Origin: Deltaproteobacteria bacterium
Lineage (GTDB): Bacteria > Desulfobacterota > DSM-4660 > Desulfatiglandales > HGW-15
Direction: 5' to 3'
NCBI GenBank assembly: GCA_016932235.1
Contig: JAFGDF010000216.1
Location: 1 to 25,751 of the forward strand
DNA length: 25,751 bases
The notes beneath the pieces were generated by a model that was given only the letters and a program-made list of their open reading frames with translations, searched no databases and had not been told where the DNA came from. Positions 16,280 to 23,957 of the stretch are shown piece by piece (the stretch's first letter is position 1; each line of letters opens with the position of its first letter). Position numbers and translations under genes: made by a program.

Positions 16280-16945
16280 TCACCCTTTTCTTAACAGTAC
16301 GTATATAGCACCCGTACCGCCGTCATAGGGCCTTGCCGAGGCAAAGGCCAGAACTATCTTTCTTGCGGGACCGCGATTCAACCAGGTCGGGAGTCTCTCC
16401 TTTAATACTGGGATACTGTCAGGTGAATTCAGGCCGCGTCCGTGTACGATAAGAACACATCGCAGTCCTCTTTTACTGCTGTTGATAAGAAAGTTTCTGA
16501 CTTCGATCTCGGCCTTCTGCTGTGTCAGGCCGTGCAGGTCAATATAATCCTGGATTGGGATGTGCCCCTGTTTCAACCTTTTCATTATTTTTCTGCTGAC
16601 CCCGGAGATCGCACCCTCGATATATTCGTCGCTAAAACTTATATCCATCTCTATGGAACCTTTTATCAGGTCCTGAAGATGCATCAGGCCCTCCAGCTCA
16701 TCGTCAGGCGGCGGATGAACCGGCAAGGGATTTCTTGGAGCAGGGATTATGACATCGATGTCCTTACCAGATAAAGGCTTAGCCCCTGAGATCGCGTCAA
16801 GAAAGAGTGCCCTGTCATCCTGAAACCCCTTGTCCTTTTCAGGATGCGCTTCTTTGTTCCTATTTGCCTGGTCTTCCGGACGCCTTACCTTTAATTCGAG
16901 ATCTCTAATCACAGGATTAAAAGAATTTCTTTTCTTTTTTTTCAT
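16280..16945 (-). CDS. Smr-domain protein (possible DNA/RNA nuclease)
   Basis: A 221-residue protein with a lysine-rich, probably disordered N-terminus (MKKKKRNSFN) and a C-terminal Smr domain. The hallmarks are DLHG (136-139), HGRG (168-171) and GGTGAIYVLL near the end, as in the stand-alone YdaL/SmrA type. Smr domains bind or cut branched or single-stranded nucleic acid, and some act on stalled ribosomes. No MutS part is attached. It has no neighbour on its own strand and converges on the exporter operon. The domain call is sure; the substrate is not. Confidence 0.9.
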   Translation of the reverse strand: MKKKKRNSFNPVIRDLELKVRRPEDQANRNKEAHPEKDKGFQDDRALFLDAISGAKPLSGKDIDVIIPAPRNPLPVHPPPDDELEGLMHLQDLIKGSIEMDISFSDEYIEGAISGVSRKIMKRLKQGHIPIQDYIDLHGLTQQKAEIEVRNFLINSSKRGLRCVLIVHGRGLNSPDSIPVLKERLPTWLNRGPARKIVLAFASARPYDGGTGAIYVLLRKG

Positions 16946-17019
16946 TTACTTATCCATGAATACTTGATTTTCCGTTGAGTATAACATAATAGATCATTAT
17001 CATAAACTAAGTAAAAGTT

Positions 17020-17359
17020 ACTAATGTCCGGTTAGGAAATTGCATAAAGATCGCGGTATGGGAAACTCTTTTTTCGGTCGAACTCGTTCCTGGCAAGTTT
17101 TAAGCATAATGCCTTACGAGGCGGGCGGCGGGTCATCTCAATCGTTGTCAGGACCGGCTAAGGTTGAACAACCGATGAGCATTCCGCCCGCCTGGCATGC
17201 ACCTTACGCAATTATCCTGCTTCCAAGGTTTTCGCCGATAAAAAGAGTTCCCCATACCGCGATTCCAGCAACCGGATATTGATTTCCTGTTATTTCATCG
17301 GTTTATTTACAGTCATCCGGTATTTTTATTCAACTGCAATTTCCTAACCGGACATTAGT
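17020..17359. mobile_element. 340-bp MITE-like element with perfect 25-bp terminal inverted repeats
   Basis: Bases 17020-17044 (beginning ACTAATGTCCGGTTAGG) are the exact reverse complement of 17335-17359. Inside, a second nearly perfect pair follows: TCGCGGTATGGG.AACTCTTT from about 17050 and its complement ending about 17270. A looser third pair, with GAGGCGGGCGG near 17118 against CCGCCCGCCTGG near 17186, lies further in. The whole element could fold into one long branched hairpin. It encodes no credible protein; an 80-codon ORF inside it looks spurious. I see no clear target duplication. It ends 19 bases before the start codon of the DUF3786 gene. A non-autonomous transposon is most likely; a structured RNA is the alternative. 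Confidence 0.75.
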
Positions 17360-17377
17360 GGGAAAAAAAAGAGTGTA

Positions 17378-18019
17378 ATGCCGAAAATAGACGACTATAT
17401 ACAGGCACGGGAACTGTCCAAAAAGGAGCTTGTAGCAAAGGACCCGGCAAGAATAGCGGATTCTTCAGGTGCTCTGCTTGAAAGGACCACTGGAGAGGAA
17501 AAATCCCTGTCCCTTAATTTTTTGAACAGGCATATCCTTATCAGCTGGCCCGATATGGAGATCTCATACAGGGATTCAGGAAAAGGACTGCCCATTCAGC
17601 AACAGGTATTAATAATGCATTACCTTTGCGGCACAATTTCCTCAAAAGAGCCCGCCTATGATGAGGAATGGATATCCTTTCAGGACCTGCCCGATGGAAG
17701 ATTTTATATGGGAGCCTTTATTAAAAGGGCCAAAGACCCCCTGCTCAAGACATTCGGACAAAATCCGGCGCTGCTTGTCGAGTTGTGCTTGAAGGTTTAT
17801 AACGCCGCTAAACTTGATTACGGGGATCATTCCGTCATGATCAAAGCCCTGCCAAAAGTTTCTCTGGCCCTGGTGCTCTGGGAGGGTGACGATGAATTTC
17901 CCCCTGACGCAAATATCCTTTTTAATAAAAATATCTCAAAAGTCCTTTCCGCAGAGGATATCGCCTGGCTGTCAGGCATGGTGATTTATCCAATGATTGG
18001 GATGGTTAAACCGGGCTGA
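17378..18019 (+). CDS. DUF3786 domain protein
   Basis: A 213-residue soluble protein without signal or membrane segment. It matches the DUF3786 pattern as I know it from anaerobes: QQVLIMHYLCG in the middle, FISFQDLP-like and GRFYMGAFIKRA segments, then LVLWEGDDEFPPDANILFN and a final AEDIAWLSGMV. The biochemical role of the family is not established. The start ATG 17378 has only a weak ribosome site and sits 19 bases after the inverted-repeat element, so its promoter may lie within that element. purE follows 37 bp downstream on the same strand. The link to purine synthesis is positional only. Confidence 0.8.
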   Translation: MPKIDDYIQARELSKKELVAKDPARIADSSGALLERTTGEEKSLSLNFLNRHILISWPDMEISYRDSGKGLPIQQQVLIMHYLCGTISSKEPAYDEEWISFQDLPDGRFYMGAFIKRAKDPLLKTFGQNPALLVELCLKVYNAAKLDYGDHSVMIKALPKVSLALVLWEGDDEFPPDANILFNKNISKVLSAEDIAWLSGMVIYPMIGMVKPG

Positions 18020-18056
18020 ATTACCGTCATCGAAACAAATTACAGGGGGTGAAAAT

Positions 18057-18557
18057 ATGACATCACAAAAACCTTTGGTAGGAATCGCGATGGGCAGTAC
18101 TTCTGATGCCGACATTATACGCGGTGCTATTGAAACCCTGAAGGAATTGAACATTCCGTACGAAATAAAAATCACATCAGCCCATCGAACACCCGAACAG
18201 ACAAGGGAATTTGCGGAAAATGCCGCTGATCGAGGCCTGGAGGTCATTATAGCGGGGGCCGGATGGGCTGCTCATCTTGCGGGTGCAATAGCGGCCCATA
18301 CCCTTTTACCGGTCATCGGGGTACCCATAGAATCATCCCCTCTACAGGGGATGGACGCGCTTCTCGCAACGGTGCAAATGCCTCCCGGGATACCTGTGGC
18401 AACGATGGCTATTGGAAAGGGAGGGGCAAAAAACGCGGCTATACTTGCCGCTCAGATTCTGTCTTTAAGGCATCCAGACATAGCGAAAAGACTCAAGGAC
18501 TATAGAGAAAACCTTACCAGAAAAACCATTGAAAAGGCCGAGAACTGGCAGGAATAA
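18057..18557 (+). CDS. purE: 5-(carboxyamino)imidazole ribonucleotide mutase, class I
   Basis: A 166-residue enzyme converting N5-CAIR to CAIR in purine synthesis. The start ATG 18057 has a strong AGGGGGTG site; an upstream in-frame extension overlaps the DUF3786 gene. Motifs are GSTSDAD (13-19), SAHRTPE (41-47), GAGWAAHL (67-74), [10 protein letters not shown] and [20 protein letters not shown]. The usual GAGGAAHLPG loop carries Trp and Ala changes, which seem tolerable. No purK is adjacent. Its stop abuts the start of the tsaC/sua5-like gene, so the two are co-translated. Confidence 0.95.
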   Translation: MTSQKPLVGIAMGSTSDADIIRGAIETLKELNIPYEIKITSAHRTPEQTREFAENAADRGLEVIIAGAGWAAHLAGAIAAHTLLPVIGVPIESSPLQGMDALLATVQMPPGIPVATMAIGKGGAKNAAILAAQILSLRHPDIAKRLKDYRENLTRKTIEKAENWQE

Positions 18558-19196
18558 ATGGGCATGAAGAATATTTTCAGGGTTGATACCTGTGAGAACC
18601 TGAAAAGGGGAGTTAATAAGGCCGGAAATATTCTTCTTGCTGGGGGTTCCGTGGCCTTCCCGACGGAATCATTTTACGGGCTCGGTGTCAATGCCATGGA
18701 TGAGGAGGCCATAAGGCGCCTTTTTCATATCAAATGCAGGGAATCCGGCAAACCGGTCCTGATACTGCTGCCATCCAGGGATGACCTTCAAAAATACGTG
18801 GAGGAGATTCCTTCCATAGCCATGGAATTGACAAAGACATTCTGGCCCGGAGGGCTAACAATAATCTTAAATGCCAGTTCAAATATCTCTCCCCTGCTTA
18901 CTTCAGGGACAGGCAAAATCGGCGTACGCCTGTCAAGCCATCCAGTCGCTGCCGCCCTGACCGGGGCCATCCATGGGCCGATAACAGGAACCAGCGCAAA
19001 TATCTCAGGAGAGCCTCCGTGTGCTGCAGCGGATGAAGTTCAAAAAAGATTCGGTGAAAAAGTGGACCTGATCCTTGACGGGGGCAGGACCGGAAGTGGC
19101 AAGGGTTCTACCATTCTTGATGTAACCACCGAACCTCCGGAGATATTGCGGGAAGGGATGATCAGCCGGGAACAGTTGAAAAAATTCATTGCATGA
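18558..19196 (+). CDS. L-threonylcarbamoyladenylate synthase (Sua5/YciO/YrdC family)
   Basis: A 212-residue protein with one YrdC domain. Motifs are PTESFYGLG (35-43), KCRESGKPVLILL (59-71), FWPGGLTIIL, GVRLSSHP and PITGTSANISG (141-151). These make threonylcarbamoyl-AMP from threonine, bicarbonate and ATP, the first step of the t6A modification of tRNAs reading ANN codons. The extra C-terminal domain of long Sua5 is absent, so this is the short TsaC form. ATG 18558 follows the purE stop directly. A YciO-type paralogue is possible but the intact motifs favour the t6A enzyme. Confidence 0.92.
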   Translation: MGMKNIFRVDTCENLKRGVNKAGNILLAGGSVAFPTESFYGLGVNAMDEEAIRRLFHIKCRESGKPVLILLPSRDDLQKYVEEIPSIAMELTKTFWPGGLTIILNASSNISPLLTSGTGKIGVRLSSHPVAAALTGAIHGPITGTSANISGEPPCAAADEVQKRFGEKVDLILDGGRTGSGKGSTILDVTTEPPEILREGMISREQLKKFIA

Positions 19197-19306
19197 TCTG
19201 GCTATTATTTTCCATTTCAGAAAATTAAGCTGATTGGAGGAAACATAATGGTAGCAGGGGCGATAATAATCACCCTTGCAAACAGCATGAATTAATGAAT
19301 ATACAC

Positions 19307-19336
19307 TTGACTGCCATCATATGTTTCTCTTATGAT
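19307..19336 (+). promoter_or_regulatory. Probable promoter of the BrnT/BrnA pair
   Basis: TTGACT (19307-19312) and TATGAT (19331-19336) are separated by 18 bp and end 24 bases before the BrnT start. The 19197-19360 gap is otherwise empty except for a 15-codon ORF at 19248. Confidence 0.45.
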
Positions 19337-19360
19337 TGGAGATAATGAAAACCTTATTAG

Positions 19361-19660
19361 ATGGATAAAGTCTTGGTCATCATAGATGATATTATATGGT
19401 TTGATCGGATAGTCGAAAAGCTCGCGTGGAAACACAATGTCTTGCCTTCTGAGGTGGAAGAGATGTTAACAGGTGACTGTAAAATATTTCGAAAAGAAAA
19501 AGGTAAGGTTGAGGCAGAACATTTGTACAATGCCCTTGGTAGAACCAATGCCGGGCGCTTTTTATCTGTCTTTTTTATTAGAAAACTCGGAAATAAGGCC
19601 CTTGTTATAACGGCAAGGGACATGAACAAAAGCGAGAGGAAAAGGTATGGGAAAAAATAA
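19361..19660 (+). CDS. BrnT-like type II toxin
   Basis: A 99-residue protein of the BrnT family (ribonuclease toxins with a RelE-like fold). Family features are the N-terminal WFDRIVEKLAWKHNVLPSEVEE helix region, EHLYNALGRTNAGRFLSVFF in the central strands, and the C-terminal ITARDMNKSERKRY, which matches the family's ISAR-x-Arg/Glu-rich ending. It overlaps the next gene by 14 bp (19647-19660), the toxin-first order usual for brnTA. The ribosome site is weak. The start is longer than in many homologues (MDKVLVIIDD). I am fairly sure of the family, and the toxin activity is inferred. Confidence 0.8.
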   Translation: MDKVLVIIDDIIWFDRIVEKLAWKHNVLPSEVEEMLTGDCKIFRKEKGKVEAEHLYNALGRTNAGRFLSVFFIRKLGNKALVITARDMNKSERKRYGKK

Positions 19661-19892
19661 GAGCATAAAAGATATGTACATAAATGAGGCCTCCGATTTT
19701 TGGGATGAGCATGACTTCGGAGAATTCGATGATGTTCAAGAGGTTAATGAACTGAAATTCTCGTTTAAAAAGAAAAAATATGTGGGCATCGATATGGAAT
19801 TATATTCCCTCATAAAAAACAAGGCCAAAACACTAAACAAACCTGAAGATACCCTTATCAATGAATGGTTAAATGAGAAAGCGAGCACATAG
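19647..19892 (+). CDS. BrnA/CopG-like antitoxin
   Basis: An 81-residue partner of the BrnT-like toxin. The N-terminal part carries the acidic ASDFWDEHDFGEFDDVQEV segment, which in this family wraps the toxin. The C-terminal half (KKKYVGIDMELYSLIKNKAK to INEWLNEK) looks like a ribbon-helix-helix DNA-binding fold, so the complex should repress the promoter near 19307. The start ATG lies within the toxin gene (AAAGG upstream), giving coupled translation. Codon usage is AT-richer than in purE/tsaC, consistent with an acquired module. Confidence 0.78.
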   Translation: MGKNKSIKDMYINEASDFWDEHDFGEFDDVQEVNELKFSFKKKKYVGIDMELYSLIKNKAKTLNKPEDTLINEWLNEKAST

Positions 19893-19983
19893 AAGTATTT
19901 TTAACATTCTTTATCTCCTCCACAAGATCTTCATTGGTTCCTGCATTTGACTTCCCATCATTAATAGGTCCTATGGCAGTCAT
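19858..19983 (-). CDS. Possible 41-aa ORF with strong ribosome site, antisense to BrnA end
   Basis: On the minus strand ATG 19983 is preceded by AGGAGGT with seven bases spacing, one of the best Shine-Dalgarno sites in the window. The 41 codons (start MTAIGPINDGKSNAG, middle NEDLVEEIKNVKN) run into the 3' end of the BrnA-like gene and stop there. The first part has protein-like composition and the last ten residues do not. It may be the start of a gene cut when the toxin pair arrived. I recognise no family. Confidence 0.3.
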   Translation of the reverse strand: MTAIGPINDGKSNAGTNEDLVEEIKNVKNTSMCSLSHLTIH

Positions 19984-20057
19984 ATTGACTACCTCCTATT
20001 TTCGAGCAGCGACCGTCCTTAGTAGTATTCTGCTACCCAGAGTGGAAGCAGCGTTTC

Positions 20058-20080
20058 ATAAAATTGTGAAGCAATTTTAT
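20058..20080. repeat. Perfect AT-rich hairpin
   Basis: ATAAAATTG (20058-20066) and CAATTTTAT (20072-20080) flank a 5-base loop. It could be a protein-binding site or a weak terminator; no T-run follows on either strand. Confidence 0.5.
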
Positions 20081-20118
20081 TATGGTCATTAAACCTTTGC
20101 ATGACCCCATTTGTCATC

Positions 20119-20182
20119 ATTCCGGGCCTGACCCGGAATCTACAACTGTTTAAAAACACTGGATTCCCGCCTGCGCGGGAAT
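20119..20182. repeat. Pair of perfect 8-bp hairpins
   Basis: ATTCCGGG-5 nt-CCCGGAAT (20119-20139) and ATTCCCGC-4 nt-GCGGGAAT (20163-20182), each next to a GTCAT or ATGAC box. The same design as 7715-7785. Together with the hairpin at 20058 it fills most of the 19893-20275 gap, in which I see no other gene beyond the small minus-strand ORF. Confidence 0.7.
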
Positions 20183-20275
20183 GACATTGTCACGGCTTTT
20201 GTAACATTTTACTATAATAATAACCGAATAAATGAATCTACCTGGAAGTATTGGTGTGAAGGTATCATCTTAAAC

Positions 20276-20524
20276 ATGTCCAGAGTAGCTTTTAAACAGG
20301 TGTGGAATGATGTAAAAAATAGGGATGAAAAGATTTTTAGTGAGTTAAGAGATCTTGAAAAAAAGCTATCTTTTGGGCTTTCTTGGGATGCTAAAACAAC
20401 CTTGAGATATCGAGTTGCTTTTTTAATCTATTCACACAGGGTATCCTTGATTTCAGCATGCCTTGGTACAGGAGACTTTCTGCCGTTAGTGGGATTCTCA
20501 TATAAGTCATGTCTTTTGCCGTGA
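20276..20524 (+). CDS. Doubtful 82-aa hypothetical ORF
   Basis: The first 50 residues have plausible charged, helical composition (KNRDEKIFSELRDLEKKLSF). The second half runs antisense through the HicA remnant and is probably not real coding sequence. It may be the 5' stub of a gene cut off where the HicB/HicA piece joined. GAAGGT lies 11 bases before the ATG, a poor site. No family is recognised. Confidence 0.2.
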   Translation: MSRVAFKQVWNDVKNRDEKIFSELRDLEKKLSFGLSWDAKTTLRYRVAFLIYSHRVSLISACLGTGDFLPLVGFSYKSCLLP

Positions 20525-20580
20525 TGTTTCGAATAACATCCGGCATCAACAAGCTGACGGATAAGATCTTTCCGTTTCAA
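20428..20580 (-). pseudogene. HicA-like mRNA interferase, C-terminally truncated
   Basis: On the minus strand a TTG at 20580, overlapping the HicB stop as TTGA, opens a 50-codon frame with a clear HicA pattern: KRKDLIRQLVDAGCY, then the catalytic His region HGKRHDLYENP, then SPVPRHAEIKDTL. It stops at TAG 20430 at about the point where HicA proteins usually have ten or more further residues. The frame reads on after the stop as IKKATRYLK, so a nonsense change is plausible. The family is certain to my eye; whether the short product is active is not known. Confidence 0.7.
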
Positions 20581-20684
20581 ATACTGACCTCTATCTCTTT
20601 CGATTGTGAAGCCATATGGGGAACCACTGGTATATCTTCGATCATTAGACGATAAGCATCAAATATATTTACAAAATAGCCTTC
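20577..20684 (-). pseudogene. HicB-like antitoxin, C-terminal remnant
   Basis: Immediately after the recG stop, and overlapping its last codons in another frame, the minus strand reads DAYRLMIEDIPVVPH and ends KEIEVSI, with its TGA overlapping the HicA start. This resembles the last part of HicB antitoxins. The RNase-H-like N-terminal half and any start codon are missing; the frame is closed by a TAA inside recG just upstream of 20684. So the antitoxin is broken, which would be harmful if the HicA toxin were active. Confidence 0.55.
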
Positions 20685-22786
20685 TTACCCGCTATTGCCT
20701 CAAGCATTCTTTTTAACAAAAGGTTTTCCTGATCCTTAAGTTCCGGGTCGGACTCTATTATCGAGAGGGCTTCTCTTCTTGAAGTCAGCAGGATATCCCC
20801 ATAGATTACCAGTTCTGAGAAATCTATCTCTCCAAGTCCGGATTGTCTTAGCCCGGCCATTTCGCCATGTCCCCTCAATTCCAGATCCATCTTCGCTATC
20901 TTGAAACCATCATGATTTGCTGAAAAACCTTTCAGTCTTGAAACAGCTTTTTCACTCAAATTATCGGCCAGAATCAAAAGGCATAATCCTCTTTCTAACC
21001 CCCTGCCTACTCTCCCCCTTAACTGGTGGAGCTGGGCAAGGCCGAACATCTCAGGATGTTCTATGATCATGATCGTCGCATTTGGAACATGCACGCCGAC
21101 TTCAATAACCGTTGTTCCTATCAAAAGATCAATCCGCCCTTTTCTAAAAGCCTCCATTACGGCTGTCTTTTCATCCATGGACATGCGGCCGTGCACAAGA
21201 GAAACTTTATACGGGGGGTCTAAAGCGGCCTTTAATCTACTTTCCATTTCTTGGGCGCTTTTAAGATCATTATCCTCCGAATATCCTATCACCGGACAGA
21301 TAACAAAAGCCTGCTCTCCTTTTGAAAGCCGTCTTTTCAGTTCTTCAAAGGCCCATGCCTTTTGGTCATGGTCTATAATGAGCGTTTCAATCGACTTATG
21401 TCCCTCGGGATATTCTTCTATCGTTGATATATCTATATCGCCGAAGGCTGTGATTGCCAGAGTCCTCGGAATTGGCGTGGCCGTCATTACCATGAGATGT
21501 GTATTTTCAGCTTTTTCCTTCATCAATGATCTTTGCCTGACCCCGAAACGATGCTGCTCATCAATAATCACAAGGCCCAGATCCCCGAACAAGAGCCGTT
21601 CCTGTATCAATGAGTGTGTTCCGATAACAATATCGTAATGATTGTTTTTTATTGCATCGTACCTCCGTCTGCGTTCAGCCCCGGGCAGATCTCCGGTCAC
21701 CATAACAGGCCTGAAACCCATCTTCTCCGAAAGATTTATAAAATAATCGAAATGCTGATTTGCCAGGACCTGTGTCGGAACCATTAAAGCGGTCTGTCTG
21801 TTGTTCAGGCTTGTGACATAAGCCGCGAATGCGGCTATGACCGTTTTACCGCAACCCACATCACCCATAAGCAGCCGGTTCATCTGTCTCCCCGAAGCAA
21901 GGTCCTTTCTTATATCTTCCATGGCCCTCACCTGGCCATCAGTCAGCCTGAAAGGAAACAGATTGATGATATTATCCAAACCTCCCTCAGGTATTTTGTA
22001 GGGTTCTACCAAGATACTGTCCCTGGTCTTTTTTTCATAGGCCAGATACAGCATAACCAGGAGAAACCTGTCAAATATAAGCCTCCTGTGAAAAGGGGTA
22101 TCAAATTCGTTCAGCCTTTCTATGGGCAGCCCGTCCGGAGGAAAATGTATATGCTCCAGGGCCTGCACGAGATCCGGCAGGCCGGTTCTTTTCCTTGATC
22201 GTTCAGGTACAGGGTCTATTATGGAATCCTTGTGATTATTTAATGTCGTCCGGATGAGACTTCTCAGGAAATTATCGGAAATACCTTCTATTGAAGAATA
22301 AACTGGATAAAAACCAAGGTCCTTCCTCTTTCCGCGGGTATCCGGAATATCGATATCAGGATGAATCATCTGTCTCCGGCCTTTGTTTATACCTATTCTG
22401 CCGAACGCAGTCACTTCACGACCCGGTTTAACAAGTGTTTCAAGGTATGGCCTGCGATATTTAAACCAGATAAGATCGAGGAGGCTTTCCCTGTCTTCAA
22501 GAACGATCCGGAAGAGCCTTTTCCGGCTGCGATAAAACCTTTCCTCCCCACCGGAAACAATTCTTCCTCTTATCAGCGAGGATTCTCCTGCAGCGGCCCT
22601 TTCGACGGGCGTAATCCTTGTCCTGTCCTCATAACGGATGGGTGCGAAGAAAAGCAGATCAAGGACGGTATGAAGCCCTTTTTTTTCAAGGTAAAAGGCC
22701 CTTTTCGGCCCCACGCCCTTCAGATGGTTAATGGGGAGTGTAAGTTTCTGGATTTTTTTAAGATAAGGAGTGCTCTTAAAAGCCAT
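20669..22786 (-). CDS. recG: ATP-dependent DNA helicase RecG
   Basis: A 705-residue RecG that regresses stalled forks and drives branch migration of Holliday junctions. The N-terminal wedge/OB domain covers about 60-160 (RYEDRT at 51-56). Helicase motifs are GDVGCGKT (308-315), DEQH (409-412), TATPIPRTLA (435-444), GTTVIEVGVHVPNA and QLRGRVGRG. The C-terminal signature is DLELRGHGEMAGLRQSG. Length is normal. ATG 22786 has only a weak ribosome site. It lies 38 bp downstream of pcm on the same strand and may be co-transcribed with it. Its stop is followed directly by the HicB/HicA remnant. Confidence 0.96.
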   Translation of the reverse strand: MAFKSTPYLKKIQKLTLPINHLKGVGPKRAFYLEKKGLHTVLDLLFFAPIRYEDRTRITPVERAAAGESSLIRGRIVSGGEERFYRSRKRLFRIVLEDRESLLDLIWFKYRRPYLETLVKPGREVTAFGRIGINKGRRQMIHPDIDIPDTRGKRKDLGFYPVYSSIEGISDNFLRSLIRTTLNNHKDSIIDPVPERSRKRTGLPDLVQALEHIHFPPDGLPIERLNEFDTPFHRRLIFDRFLLVMLYLAYEKKTRDSILVEPYKIPEGGLDNIINLFPFRLTDGQVRAMEDIRKDLASGRQMNRLLMGDVGCGKTVIAAFAAYVTSLNNRQTALMVPTQVLANQHFDYFINLSEKMGFRPVMVTGDLPGAERRRRYDAIKNNHYDIVIGTHSLIQERLLFGDLGLVIIDEQHRFGVRQRSLMKEKAENTHLMVMTATPIPRTLAITAFGDIDISTIEEYPEGHKSIETLIIDHDQKAWAFEELKRRLSKGEQAFVICPVIGYSEDNDLKSAQEMESRLKAALDPPYKVSLVHGRMSMDEKTAVMEAFRKGRIDLLIGTTVIEVGVHVPNATIMIIEHPEMFGLAQLHQLRGRVGRGLERGLCLLILADNLSEKAVSRLKGFSANHDGFKIAKMDLELRGHGEMAGLRQSGLGEIDFSELVIYGDILLTSRREALSIIESDPELKDQENLLLKRMLEAIAGKKAIL

Positions 22787-22824
22787 CGGTAGAATCTTTT
22801 ATCCGGCCATGCTCGATGCGTAGA

Positions 22825-23475
22825 TTATTCTTCTTTCCAGCCATGAGCACCTATCAGATCAACAAAGCGGCAACCCCCCAGATTATCTTCCCTGTAACTG
22901 TCACCCCTTCTTGTTACCAGGATTAATTGCTGGCTGAACCGGTCGCCTACGGGAACGATCATCCTGCCTCCATCTGCCAGCTGGGCCATCAATGGCCCGG
23001 GAACCGCCGGAGCTCCGGCCGTAACCATTATCGCGTCAAAGGGCTCATGTTCTTTCCACCCTATTGTCCCGTCAAAGGCCTTGAAAAGGATGTTTGTATA
23101 TCCCATATTATTCAGAAGGGATCTCGCATTTTCCATTAAAGGCCTGATCCTCTCTATCGTGTAAACCTTCTCGGAGAGCTCTGCCAGGATCGCAGCCTGA
23201 TACCCGCTTCCGGTACCGATCTCCAGAGTCTTTTCAATCCCGGTGAGTGCCAGAGCCTCGGTCATCAAGGCCACAATATAGGGTTGCGATATGGTCTGCT
23301 TATGCCCGATGGGCAGGGGATGATCATTGTAGGCCTCGCCGATCAGGGCTTCTTCGACAAAGAGATGTCTCTGAACCTTCCCCATAGCGGCAAGGACCCC
23401 CCTGTCTTTTATGCCCCTGGGGATAAGCTGATCCCTGACCATCCGCTCCCTGGCCAGCCTGTAATCATGAACCAT
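22825..23475 (-). CDS. pcm: Protein-L-isoaspartate O-methyltransferase
   Basis: A 216-residue repair enzyme that methylates isoaspartyl residues of aged proteins using S-adenosylmethionine. The SAM motif I is LEIGTGSGYQ (84-93); TISQPY (61-66) forms the substrate/active-site loop; post-motifs are VYTIER, FDAIMVTAGAP and GGRMIVPVG. Length is typical. The start ATG 23475 has GGAG six bases upstream. In many bacteria it sits with surE and rpoS; here it precedes recG instead. Confidence 0.95.
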   Translation of the reverse strand: MVHDYRLARERMVRDQLIPRGIKDRGVLAAMGKVQRHLFVEEALIGEAYNDHPLPIGHKQTISQPYIVALMTEALALTGIEKTLEIGTGSGYQAAILAELSEKVYTIERIRPLMENARSLLNNMGYTNILFKAFDGTIGWKEHEPFDAIMVTAGAPAVPGPLMAQLADGGRMIVPVGDRFSQQLILVTRRGDSYREDNLGGCRFVDLIGAHGWKEE

Positions 23476-23957
23476 TTAGACTCCATAAAATGAGCAGGTT
23501 TCTATTGCCGGTGATGAACTGTTTCCTGCTTTTTTTGATGAACAATAATGCATATTATCTTAAACATGTCAACACAAAGCAGATTGTGTCATAAACACCT
23601 CTCACTGTCTGAAAAACTCATCGCGCAGCTTCTTAACATCGACCCTGATCCACCATCAAAGCGCTATCGGTGGATTTTTGATCGATATCCCGGTTGATTT
23701 TAAGCGTGCTTATTTGTACTATAATAAAAATTCCACGAGCAATGAGAATAACCAGACCCGTCACAAGAGTAACGGGATGATCACCAGTATAAAAATGCCC
23801 GGATGCAAGTTCAAAAGTCCCGAGGAATGAGGCGTACAGGCAAGTACGCCGCAGTGACGAGGCATGATGGTAACGCAGCCCTTCGGCATGGCTCAGGGCC
23901 GTGATCCAGGCGAACGGCAGATAGGTTTTGTCAGACAGTCACAAAAGGAGTAATGCA
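23476..23957. other. Gap between divergent pcm and sixA, with palindromic repeat
   Basis: No gene is seen. A TATAAT at 23720-23725 points toward sixA but has no -35 at proper spacing. The right half (about 23790-23940) resembles a dispersed intergenic repeat and contains the hairpin GGCGTAC-6 nt-GTACGCC at 23831-23850, framed by CGAGGAATGA and CAGTGACGAGG. Confidence 0.6.

Noticed and set aside
17040..17282. 80-codon ORF inside the 340-bp element, considered as a transposase fragment
   Set aside because: No transposase motif; the sequence is constrained by inverted repeats and the start has no ribosome site.
17020..17359. Integron attC or group II intron as explanation for the inverted-repeat element
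   Set aside because: The ends do not match the attC core-site pattern well, there is no integrase or reverse transcriptase, and the perfect 25-bp terminal repeats fit a MITE better.
19248..19295. 15-codon ORF (MVAGAIIITLANSMN) after a GGAGG site
   Set aside because: Too short to judge and no homologue recognised; the good ribosome site is noted, but a leader peptide has no matching attenuator structure.
21063..21638. 191-codon plus-strand ORF within recG
   Set aside because: Antisense shadow of a fully conserved recG; no independent start signal.
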